From contig JAGABT010000012.1 of assembly GCA_017614505.1 (NCBI GenBank), positions 62,001-126,000 on the forward strand: a stretch of 64,000 bases of DNA, read 5' to 3'. This DNA comes from Selenomonadaceae bacterium. Its GTDB lineage: Bacteria; Bacillota; Negativicutes; Selenomonadales; Selenomonadaceae. Below are positions 10,119 to 16,744 of the stretch, one piece after another; the stretch's first letter is position 1; each line of letters opens with the position of its first letter. Under the pieces are notes generated by a model. It ran no database searches and was not told the origin of the DNA. It saw only the letters and a program-made list of their open reading frames with translations. The position numbers and the translations under genes are program-made.

Positions 10119-10508
10119 TTATGACGCTGACAGAAACCGCCGGACTAAAATTTCAGCGACGAGGGCGTCCACGGGCTCCGGCGGCACCTGCATTGAAGTT
10201 GGTAAAAGTTTCCGCCAGCCGCGCGGTGGATTTTTTTCCCAGTACAAATGCCGCGCCTCTTCCGTAGTATGCTTTTCGTCGACGATTTTCACGCTTAAAC
10301 CGACCGTGCGAAGGATTTTTTCAGCGGCTTTATGCGTAGTGCCGTCGCCCAGAATTGCCAGCTCAAGTTCATTCTGCGCGACTAAATTTTTCAGCGTCGG
10401 TTCCAAATCCGCCGTGGCGATAACGCTTTGAAAAATAATTTCGCCGCCGTCGGTAAGCACAGCAACGCCGCATTTATCCCTGCCAGGGTCAATTCCGAGG
10501 ATATTCAT
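10119..10508 (-). CDS. RuvC/YqgF-like RNase H-fold protein
   Basis: This 129-residue protein begins with the RNase H-fold signature NILGIDPGRDKCGVAV (Asp7 as first metal ligand). It has a second acidic position near ELAILGDGTT and a late Asp in PEPVDALVAEIL. The pattern is that of the RuvC/YqgF superfamily of resolvases and rRNA-processing nucleases. It is shorter than RuvC (about 160-170) and lacks the strongly conserved remainder of RuvC, so it is better called a RuvC-like small protein. Its start abuts the stop of the DUF3084-like gene (no gap), suggesting translational coupling. Function unknown. Confidence 0.75.
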   Translation of the reverse strand: MNILGIDPGRDKCGVAVLTDGGEIIFQSVIATADLEPTLKNLVAQNELELAILGDGTTHKAAEKILRTVGLSVKIVDEKHTTEEARHLYWEKNPPRGWRKLLPTSMQVPPEPVDALVAEILVRRFLSAS

Positions 10509-11861
10509 TTAAATTTTCGCTTCCCGCTCAAGGCGAATGTTGAGGCGAATGGGACCAATGGAGCGGGTATCTTCGCGGGCGTAGGCAGTAAGTTTAACTT
10601 TCCCGCGCGTATTTTCCAGCTCGTCAACCAGTTCGTAAAGCTGGGAACCTTCCATGACGCCGACGCTGCCGGTTATCGGGTCCGGCAGAACGCCCCTAGC
10701 AACTGCAATTCGATTAATGTCCGCCAGAAAACGCTGTACAATTCCATCGGCGTCGTCCTCGCGCTGAACTTCGTATTCGTCAGCGAAAACAAATTCGCCG
10801 GCGTGGTAAATTTCGTTGTTCGGATAAATGCTTAGACTGGTGCGGATTGGCTCGCCGCGCACAAGATTTCCCGCCGCCGTGATTCTGACGACCATATCCT
10901 GATTGCTGGCGGCGATATTTTCAACCGCCTCCTGAAATTCCGGCTGGTAAATCCAGACAGAAGTATCGACGCCGCTGCCGAAACGCTCAGCGATATTCCT
11001 CGACGCGGTATCGGCGAGAACGTTCAGATCGAAGGCGATTTCCTCAACTTCGCGGCTGCCACGAATTACGCTGCTCGCCAGAATTTCTCCCGCGCGAAAC
11101 ACAATGTCGCCTTCGCGAATGGCGATAAGCCCGCGGCGAAGATTTTGAGCGCGTTCCTCAAGTTCGATGTTGCTCTGCGCAAGCTTTTCGTTGTCGGAAG
11201 TCAAAGTCACGTTGAACTCGCTGAGCTTTTTGTTATCGCTTTCCAGCGCGGAATTTGCTTTGCTGAGATTTTCGTTAGCGCTGGTCAGATTTTTATTTTG
11301 AGCGTCGAGATTTTTGTTAGCGTCGGCAAGATTTTTATTCTGCGCGTCGAGTTTATTATTGGCGGCGGCAAGATTTTCATTGGTGCTGGCAAGGGTTTCA
11401 TTTTTAGCGGTAAGGCTGGAATTTTCAAGTTCAAGGCGCTCGTTGCCTTCCTTGAGGCGTTCAGATTCGGCGGCAAGCTCATCCTGTTCAGTTTTGAGTT
11501 TGGAAATTTCAGTGCGGGCGTTACCGAGTTCGGCGTCGGCGCGTTCAAATTCTTCCTGCATCTGCGCGAGATTCTCGGTAGTTTCGTCGAGCGCAAGTTT
11601 CGTAGACGCCATTTGAGCGTTGAGTTCCTCCATACCGAAAAGCGCGGTGCGAACGTCCTTTGAAACGACCGCCATTGTGCCAATCGTGACGGCGGTGATT
11701 AAAATTCCGGTGATGACGGTGATAATCATCGAGGTATGGCGCGGGCGCAGACCGAAAATTGACAGGCGCTTCTTGCCGATTTTTGTACCGAGTTTGTCGC
11801 CGATAAAAGCGATTGCGCCGCCGGTTGCGACCATGACTGCGATTAAAATTATCCCGTACAT
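10509..11861 (-). CDS. DUF3084-like membrane-anchored coiled-coil protein
   Basis: This 450-residue protein has two N-terminal membrane segments (residues 1-20 and about 43-65) with a short basic loop GKKRLSIFGLRPRHTS between them. A long coiled coil follows (about 75-240), then a C-terminal globular domain starting near GLIAIREGDIVFRAGEI. This architecture and the GLRPRHTS segment match the DUF3084 family; family assignment is by pattern memory. The coiled coil contains a run of seven-residue repeats of the form NKNLxxA. The role is unknown; an envelope or cytoskeletal scaffold is a guess. The ATG has only a weak GCGGGC upstream. It is translationally adjacent to the RuvC-like gene. Confidence 0.8.
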   Translation of the reverse strand: MYGIILIAVMVATGGAIAFIGDKLGTKIGKKRLSIFGLRPRHTSMIITVITGILITAVTIGTMAVVSKDVRTALFGMEELNAQMASTKLALDETTENLAQMQEEFERADAELGNARTEISKLKTEQDELAAESERLKEGNERLELENSSLTAKNETLASTNENLAAANNKLDAQNKNLADANKNLDAQNKNLTSANENLSKANSALESDNKKLSEFNVTLTSDNEKLAQSNIELEERAQNLRRGLIAIREGDIVFRAGEILASSVIRGSREVEEIAFDLNVLADTASRNIAERFGSGVDTSVWIYQPEFQEAVENIAASNQDMVVRITAAGNLVRGEPIRTSLSIYPNNEIYHAGEFVFADEYEVQREDDADGIVQRFLADINRIAVARGVLPDPITGSVGVMEGSQLYELVDELENTRGKVKLTAYAREDTRSIGPIRLNIRLEREAKI

Positions 11862-11914
11862 GCCAAAGCCCGCTACTGAGAACTTATAAAAAGTTAAAAC
11901 TTTTATGTCTCATT

Positions 11915-11945
11915 CCTGCAAATTCGATGAGTAAGAGAATTTGCT
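11915..11945. repeat. 31-bp palindromic repeat, second copy
   Basis: The segment matches about 290-320 at 28 of 31 bases. It forms an inverted repeat GCAAATTC...GAATTTGC with an 11-base loop. At the first site it lies inside the loop of hairpin element copy 1. Here it stands without the rest of that element, which suggests a small independent unit. Confidence 0.65.
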
Positions 11946-12230
11946 TCAACGCGCCCGCTTTTGACGAATCTACTCGCGTTTGGTGTAACGCTCCACAGGC
12001 TTGAATTCCCCGCTAGCGAACGGGTACATATGCAGGTTTCCTTGAACGTGGAACTTCCTGCATGCCTTTTGTACGCTCGGAATTTTACAGCAACAACGTT
12101 ACGAGTTGCTAACCGCATATTCCAACTTTTCAAAGAGCTGTTGAAACTATACGGAGTCAGGCAGGACATGTCAACATAAAAGCATTCAGTAACGGTACTC
12201 ACCTCCTTATATTTTTTAAATTCTTTTTAG
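11946..12230 (-). other. Structured intergenic stretch of unknown nature, with RBS-like site
   Basis: About 290 bases between the DUF3084-like gene and tRNA-Pro hold no recognisable gene. On the minus strand a TATAAA-type -10 (near 12235-12240) precedes AAGGAGGTGAG (12198-12208), a perfect anti-16S match. The following 99-codon frame (from GTG 12202 to 11903) resembles no known protein, and its start lies inside the site. The stretch contains several inverted repeats: AGCAAC/GTTGCT, a longer ATGCAGG/CCTGCAT stem with inner TTCC/GGAA (12029-12065), and CCCG/CGGG around CTAGCGAA. It could be a small RNA, a leader for the downstream gene, or a decayed gene. Confidence 0.35.
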
Positions 12231-12313
12231 CATTTTATAATTTTATCTTAGCTGTTATCGAGCCCTTTTGATTTTCTGTATCGAAATTTCGCCGCAGAAA
12301 AAAATATTCCTAC

Positions 12314-12349
12314 TAAAAAATCGCCGCCGGAAAATTCCACTGCGACGAT
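12314..12349 (-). terminator. Rho-independent terminator of tRNA-Pro
   Basis: On the minus strand ATCGTCGC pairs with GCGGCGAT (one G-T pair) around a 14-base loop, followed by six T. It lies 12 bases after the tRNA 3' end. Confidence 0.8.
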
Positions 12350-12360
12350 TTAAAATTTAG

Positions 12361-12434
<74 letters not shown>

Positions 12435-12532
12435 AGGAACATGACGTAGTCTAGCACAAAGATTTGAAAAAAGCAAGCCCCCAGATTTGATTTTTGGCGG
12501 CGCGTATCGTATCATAGGCGGAGGCGAAAATT

Positions 12533-13342
12533 TTGCACCAGTATTTATTTTTCGTGGGCGATTTCCCGATTCGGGCTTACGGCGCAGTTTTGTCCTGCGC
12601 GATAATTCTGGCGATAGGCGTCGGATATTTTTTCGCGAAGGCGGACGGGCGCGGCTACGAGGAATTTATCATCGATATTGGAATGGTCGGCGGCTTTTTT
12701 GGACTCTTAGGCGCGCGGCTCTGGGACGTTTTCTTTTTCGACTGGGGCTATTACCAGAATCATCTCACGGAAATTCTGAACGTGTGGCAGGGCGGAATGG
12801 CGGTACAGGGCGGAATAATTCTGGGCGTGCTAAGCGGTGGACTTTACGCGCGCTCGAAGGGCTTGGACGTGATTCATCTGGCGGATTTAATGGCACCGGC
12901 GATAGTGCTGGGGCAGGCGGTAGGACGCTGCGCAAACCTTTTGAACGGCGACGCATTCGGAGCACCGACCGGCTCGAACTTCGGAATAATTTACCCCGAA
13001 ACGACGCTGGCTTATCGAACCTACGGCGCACAGCCGCTTTATCCGGCGGAAGTCTGGGAATGCCAGCTGGACATTGTGATAATGGCGCTGCTGATGATTT
13101 TCCGCTGCACGAACTACGCGCGCGGGCAATGTTTCTGCCTGTACGTCATGCTTTACGCCGTCGCGCGGTTCCTGCTGGAAAATTTGCGCGGCGATTACAT
13201 GGATTTAGCATTCGGGCTACTGAAAAGCGCGCAGATGACAAGCGTCGTGGCGTTCGTAGCGGCGGCGGGCGCGTTCATTTATTTTGGAAGGCGGAATAAA
13301 AATGCGAAAACCCAGACCGACGGCACTGGTAAAGGCAACTGA
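12533..13342 (+). CDS. lgt: Prolipoprotein diacylglyceryl transferase
   Basis: This 269-residue membrane enzyme moves diacylglycerol from phosphatidylglycerol to the lipobox cysteine of prelipoproteins. At least two lipoproteins of that kind are encoded in this window (the RND adaptor and the rhodanese). The family signature GRCANLLNGDAFG is present, as are about seven membrane segments and the N-terminal GDFPIRAYGAV. The start is TTG, with GGAGGC 8 bases upstream. Its 3' end overlaps the start of recX by 41 bases, indicating coupled translation. Confidence 0.95.
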   Translation: MHQYLFFVGDFPIRAYGAVLSCAIILAIGVGYFFAKADGRGYEEFIIDIGMVGGFFGLLGARLWDVFFFDWGYYQNHLTEILNVWQGGMAVQGGIILGVLSGGLYARSKGLDVIHLADLMAPAIVLGQAVGRCANLLNGDAFGAPTGSNFGIIYPETTLAYRTYGAQPLYPAEVWECQLDIVIMALLMIFRCTNYARGQCFCLYVMLYAVARFLLENLRGDYMDLAFGLLKSAQMTSVVAFVAAAGAFIYFGRRNKNAKTQTDGTGKGN

Positions 13343-13769
13343 ACTTTTGGCGCGGCATGAGCAGAGCTCGAAAGTTTTGCGGCGAAAATTACTGGAGCGC
13401 GGCTACGAAGAAGCTGAAGTTGACGCCGCCATAGCCAGACTTGTTGAGCGAAAATACCTTGACGACGCCGACGCCTGCGCGAGCCAGTTTGAAGCTCTAT
13501 ACGCGGCGGAAACTCTGAGCGTCCGGCAGATTTGCGCAAAACTCGTTCAACGCGGATTCGACGCCGACACTATCGAAAATCTTATTCCGGCGGACACTTA
13601 CGAACACGAACTGCGCGCCGCCGCTAAGGCTGTCGAAAAAAAATTCAGCGGGCAAATTCCCGACGCTAAGACTAAGCTCAAAATTCGCCAGCACCTTGCC
13701 ATGAAAGGTTTCAACTCGGAAATTATCAGCGCGGCGGTTGAGAAATTTTTAGAGGTTAACGGGGATTAA
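13302..13769 (+). CDS. recX: Regulatory protein RecX
   Basis: This 155-residue, helix-rich protein resembles RecX, which limits RecA filament growth. The repeated three-helix units are visible, including LLARHEQSSKVLRRKLLERGYEEAEVD and ERKYLDDADACASQF, plus a late KLKIRQHLAMKGF repeat (only short parts are quoted here). ATG 13302 is chosen because GAAGGCGG lies 8 bases before it; an earlier in-frame TTG (13284) has no site. It overlaps lgt at its start and is overlapped at its end by the convergent YigZ gene. recA itself is 9.6 kb away. Confidence 0.85.
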   Translation: MRKPRPTALVKATELLARHEQSSKVLRRKLLERGYEEAEVDAAIARLVERKYLDDADACASQFEALYAAETLSVRQICAKLVQRGFDADTIENLIPADTYEHELRAAAKAVEKKFSGQIPDAKTKLKIRQHLAMKGFNSEIISAAVEKFLEVNGD

Positions 13770-14384
13770 AACTTCGCCCTGCGTTTCGGCGAGAAAATTC
13801 GCGGCAGTTAATTCAGTCAGCTCCGCCAGAAAATTATCAACGTCAACGGGCTCCAGCAAAAGATTCAGCGTAACGTCGGCGGCGTATTCCGCATTGGCGA
13901 CGCTGATTTTTTTATTACGCAGAAAATTTTCGATCTGCGCGAGGAAACTGTATTCGACAGTCACTGCGATTTTCTGGAAAGTTGTCATGCGGACGATTTT
14001 GGCGGCGGCGATACCGAGGGCGGCGGTATGAGAATACGCGCGAATAAGCCCGCCCGCGCCGAGCTTGATACCGCCGAAATAGCGCGTCACCACGACGCAA
14101 ATGTTTGTAAGCTCATTTTTTTTGATAGCATCAAGAATCGGGTTACCGGCAGTCCCGCCAGGCTCGCCGTCGTCGTTGGATTTCTGTTTATCGCCGGTCT
14201 CGCCGAGAATCCACGCCGAGCAGTTGTGCGTAGCGTCGAAATATTTTTTGCGAATCTGGTTTAAAAATTCTCGCGCAGATTCTTCAGTTTCGACGTGGCT
14301 GACGTTCGCAAGGAACACGGATTTTTTGACTTCGTAATCGGCGGTAAAAATTTCGCCGGCAGCGAGCGTTTTAAAATTCTTCAA
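13749..14384 (-). CDS. YigZ/IMPACT family protein
   Basis: This 211-residue protein has the IMPACT-family N-terminal domain. Its signature TRYFGGIKLGAGGLIRAY and the preceding DDGEPGGTAGNPIL are both intact. A C-terminal ferredoxin-like domain resembling part of EF-G/IMPACT follows. Bacterial members are often annotated as YigZ; proposed links to translation or ribosome rescue are not settled. The start codon is TTG, directly abutting the stop of the upstream membrane-protein gene. Its last 21 bases overlap the recX 3' end on the other strand, with no visible terminator between them. Confidence 0.88.
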   Translation of the reverse strand: MKNFKTLAAGEIFTADYEVKKSVFLANVSHVETEESAREFLNQIRKKYFDATHNCSAWILGETGDKQKSNDDGEPGGTAGNPILDAIKKNELTNICVVVTRYFGGIKLGAGGLIRAYSHTAALGIAAAKIVRMTTFQKIAVTVEYSFLAQIENFLRNKKISVANAEYAADVTLNLLLEPVDVDNFLAELTELTAANFLAETQGEVLIPVNL

Positions 14385-15026
14385 TTAGTCGTCCTCCCCA
14401 GGTATGGTTAATTTTTCACGGATTGCGGAAATTTCGGCGGCGGTAAAAAGACCGGCGGGCGATTCGCGAATGGTAATGTCCTTGATTAAACGGTTTAGCA
14501 CGTAAAGATTTATAAAATTTTCGGGATTGGCGGCGGTTCGCGCGGCGGTAATGACTTTGGTCTGCGCGTCGACGTAGGCGCCGGTTTTGCGGATAATTTC
14601 AAGAATGGCGGCGCTGCACTCCTCGTCGAGCCCGTAGGGAACGTTCAGCGCGTGAATGTGCGTCTGCTCCGCCAGCGCGTCGGCTTCCAGGTCGCTCAGC
14701 TGCTCGTAGGTCGACAGCTCGTAAACGTCGGTGTCCTTGAGCGTCTCAACTATGCTGTGATAAAGCTGCCAGTTGCGGTCGAGGTGGTCAATATCCTTTT
14801 GGTAGGCGGCGTACCAGTCGCTGAAAATTTTCTGCTGAGCGCGAATTTCGTCCATTTCCGCGCGGTCAATTAAATCCTGCTGACTGCGCAATCCCTGTAC
14901 AAATGCCGAAATACAAAATATTCCCAGTAGCGCGCCACAGAAGTAGATGAAACTTTTCCGATTGGGCAGGAATTTGTACAGCGCGAAAAGTGCCGCCGAG
15001 GCTAAGACCGGCAAAACATAAATCAT
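14385..15026 (-). CDS. Membrane protein of unknown function
   Basis: This 213-residue protein has two N-terminal membrane segments (YVLPVLASAALFALY and FIYFCGALLGIFCISAF) and a long, mostly helical, acidic soluble part. No known motif was recognised. ATG 15026 is chosen because GGAGG lies 7 bases upstream; the open frame reaches further but enters the dispersed repeat. It is followed without a gap by the YigZ-type gene, so the two are probably an operon. A coiled-coil scaffold or stress protein is possible, but nothing in the sequence decides this. Confidence 0.7.
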   Translation of the reverse strand: MIYVLPVLASAALFALYKFLPNRKSFIYFCGALLGIFCISAFVQGLRSQQDLIDRAEMDEIRAQQKIFSDWYAAYQKDIDHLDRNWQLYHSIVETLKDTDVYELSTYEQLSDLEADALAEQTHIHALNVPYGLDEECSAAILEIIRKTGAYVDAQTKVITAARTAANPENFINLYVLNRLIKDITIRESPAGLFTAAEISAIREKLTIPGEDD

Positions 15027-15067
15027 CAGAAATCCTCCAGTTAATGCAAAGTACGCAAATATGGTTG

Positions 15068-15194
15068 AGGCGCCACATGGACGCACGCGCTTAAGAGGCG
15101 CCCCATGGACGGGGCGCCGCCCGTCACCAGTCGCCGGAAGCGACTGTTGCGGGCAAGCTTTCTTTGGTTACTTTCTTTCTCGAAAGAAAGTAAC
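15068..15194 (-). repeat. Dispersed three-hairpin element, copy 4
   Basis: Same orientation as copies 1 and 5. The outer flank AGGCGCCACATGGACGCACG is shared with copy 3. Hairpin 1 is GGCGCCCC/GGGGCGCC around ATGGAC. Hairpin 2 has outer GCCCG/CGGGC and inner CAGTCGC/GCGACTG with loop CGGAA. The linker AAGCTTTCTTTG leads to hairpin 3, GTTACTTTCTTTC/GAAAGAAAGTAAC, ending at 15194. It lies between the minus-strand membrane-protein gene and the tRNA-Ser promoter. Confidence 0.85.
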
Positions 15195-15223
15195 AGACAA
15201 ACGAAAGTAACACACAAACAAAT

Positions 15224-15252
15224 TTGACAGCTGAAAAATTGAAGTGTATAAT
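15224..15252 (+). promoter_or_regulatory. Consensus sigma-70 promoter of tRNA-Ser
   Basis: Perfect TTGACA (15224-15229), a 17-base spacer and TATAAT (15247-15252), with a TG directly before the -10. The tRNA begins 12 bases later. Confidence 0.92.
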
Positions 15253-15263
15253 TCTCAAACCAC

Positions 15264-15349
15264 GGAGAGGTGTCCGAGCGGTTTAAGGAGCCGGTCTTGA
15301 AAACCGGTGATGCTGAAAGGCACCGTGGGTTCGAATCCCACCCTCTCCG
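15264..15349 (+). tRNA. tRNA-Ser (anticodon TGA)
   Basis: A class II tRNA with a long variable arm. Acceptor GGAGAGG/CCTCTCC, anticodon stem CCGGT/ACCGG with loop CTTGAAA (anticodon TGA), variable arm TGCTGAAAGGCA, T arm GTGGG, TTCGAAT, CCCAC, discriminator G. CCA is not encoded. A T-tract follows directly. Confidence 0.95.
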
Positions 15350-15429
15350 CTATTTTTTTGCCTAAGTTTAACCGCCGCCGCCGAGATTGTCTACAAAAAT
15401 TTTTAAACTGCCGATACCTGCAACGTGAA

Positions 15430-15458
15430 TTGACTTTTTCCCTGCCAGATTTTACAAT
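15430..15458 (+). promoter_or_regulatory. Sigma-70 promoter of the RND adaptor gene
   Basis: TTGACT (15430-15435), 17 bases, TACAAT (15453-15458). The GTG start of the adaptor gene is 38 bases downstream. It is probably the start of the adaptor-pump-kinase transcript. Confidence 0.75.
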
Positions 15459-15495
15459 TATCAAAAATTTCAAGTTCAAATGGGAGGGAGTTAAT

Positions 15496-16731
15496 GTGAT
15501 TTTTTCAAAGCGAAAATTAATTTCGGCGGCACTCATAACGGCACTGGCGTCAGCACTTTTCACCGGCTGCGGGCAGCAGCAACAACAGCAGGCAGCACCA
15601 CCAAAATCCCAGGTAAAAGCAATGAAAGTCGTACAGCGCGACACGCCACTGGAAAGCGAATACGCGGGGCAGCTTTTAGGCACGGAGGAAATCAAAGTTC
15701 AGGCGAAAGTTTCCGGCAACGTCGTAGAAAAACATGTGGTAGGCGGACAGTTTGTAGAGGCAGGGCAGTTACTCTTCAAAATTGACGACCGGCAGTACAA
15801 ATCGCAGGTTTTAGCGGCGCAGGCAAATCTGGCGGAGGCGGAAATTAATCTGCAGAACGCGCAAATCGACCTTCAGCGCAACGAAATGCTACTGCAGAAC
15901 AACGCAATAGCCGAACAGACCGTGACAACTCAAGCCGCACTGGTAGAATCACGCAAGGCGGCTTGCGCGGCGGCAGCGGCTAATGTCCAGCTGGCTATGG
16001 AAAATCTGGCTGACACCGAAGTTTATGCGCCAATTTCAGGTCAGCTCGGCGTCGACGATGTTGCAATCGGCACATTCGCGGCGCCAGGCACCACCACGCT
16101 CGTCACAATCGGTTCAATCGATCCAATCTTCGCGCAGTTCACAATCAGCGAAAACGAGTACCTCAAGTTCATGACCATTCAGGCTATGCAGGCGGAACAT
16201 AATCCGATGCAGGTCACGATAACGCTTTCCGACGGCAGGGAATATCCCTACACCGGCAGAATCGTTGAAACCGACCGCGAACTCGCCAACAACACCGGCT
16301 CGCTTATCATGAAGGCAATTTTCCCCAATCAGAGCGGGCTTTTAATGCCTGGAATGTTCGCCCGCGTCAAACTTACCGGTGAAACCATTCCCAATGCAAT
16401 TTTAGTTCCTCAGCGCGCCGTTCAGCAGCTCCTCGGTAAATCTTTCGTCATGTGCGTCGGCGAAGGCGATAAATCCGTTGCCAAAACCGTTGAACTCGGC
16501 AACCAGGTTGGCAGTTACTACGTCGTTACCAGCGGCTTGACGGCGGACGATAACATTATCGTCGAAGGCTTGACGAATCTGCGCGAAGGCGTCGACCTCG
16601 CAGTTACGCCCGTCACCGCCGGAGAAATGGGCTTCACGCTCGCCAATATCACCACCCCCTATCATACGGACACTGTAGCCAACGCAACCAGCGGCAATCC
16701 TAATGCGCCAGGCAACGTGAACAAGCAGTAA
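15496..16731 (+). CDS. RND efflux periplasmic adaptor (AcrA-like lipoprotein)
   Basis: This 411-residue membrane fusion protein links an inner-membrane RND pump to an outer-membrane channel, which implies a diderm envelope. It starts with a lipoprotein signal: KRKL, a hydrophobic stretch and the lipobox LFTGC (Cys25). A Gln-rich linker comes next. Then come the barrel-sandwich lipoyl half GNVVEKHVVGGQFVEAGQLL, an alpha-helical hairpin (residues about 110-160), the second lipoyl half DTEVYAPISGQLGVDDV and the beta-barrel. GTG 15496 is chosen for the GGGAGGGAG just upstream and because it gives a proper signal peptide; the open frame extends back into tRNA-Ser. The pump gene follows after 13 bases. 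Confidence 0.92.
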   Translation: MIFSKRKLISAALITALASALFTGCGQQQQQQAAPPKSQVKAMKVVQRDTPLESEYAGQLLGTEEIKVQAKVSGNVVEKHVVGGQFVEAGQLLFKIDDRQYKSQVLAAQANLAEAEINLQNAQIDLQRNEMLLQNNAIAEQTVTTQAALVESRKAACAAAAANVQLAMENLADTEVYAPISGQLGVDDVAIGTFAAPGTTTLVTIGSIDPIFAQFTISENEYLKFMTIQAMQAEHNPMQVTITLSDGREYPYTGRIVETDRELANNTGSLIMKAIFPNQSGLLMPGMFARVKLTGETIPNAILVPQRAVQQLLGKSFVMCVGEGDKSVAKTVELGNQVGSYYVVTSGLTADDNIIVEGLTNLREGVDLAVTPVTAGEMGFTLANITTPYHTDTVANATSGNPNAPGNVNKQ

Positions 16732-16744
16732 GGGGGCGGCGTGA

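Noticed and set aside
11903..12202. 99-codon frame in the structured intergenic stretch
   Set aside because: Its start lies inside the ribosome-binding site and its sequence is not protein-like; kept only as an unknown feature.
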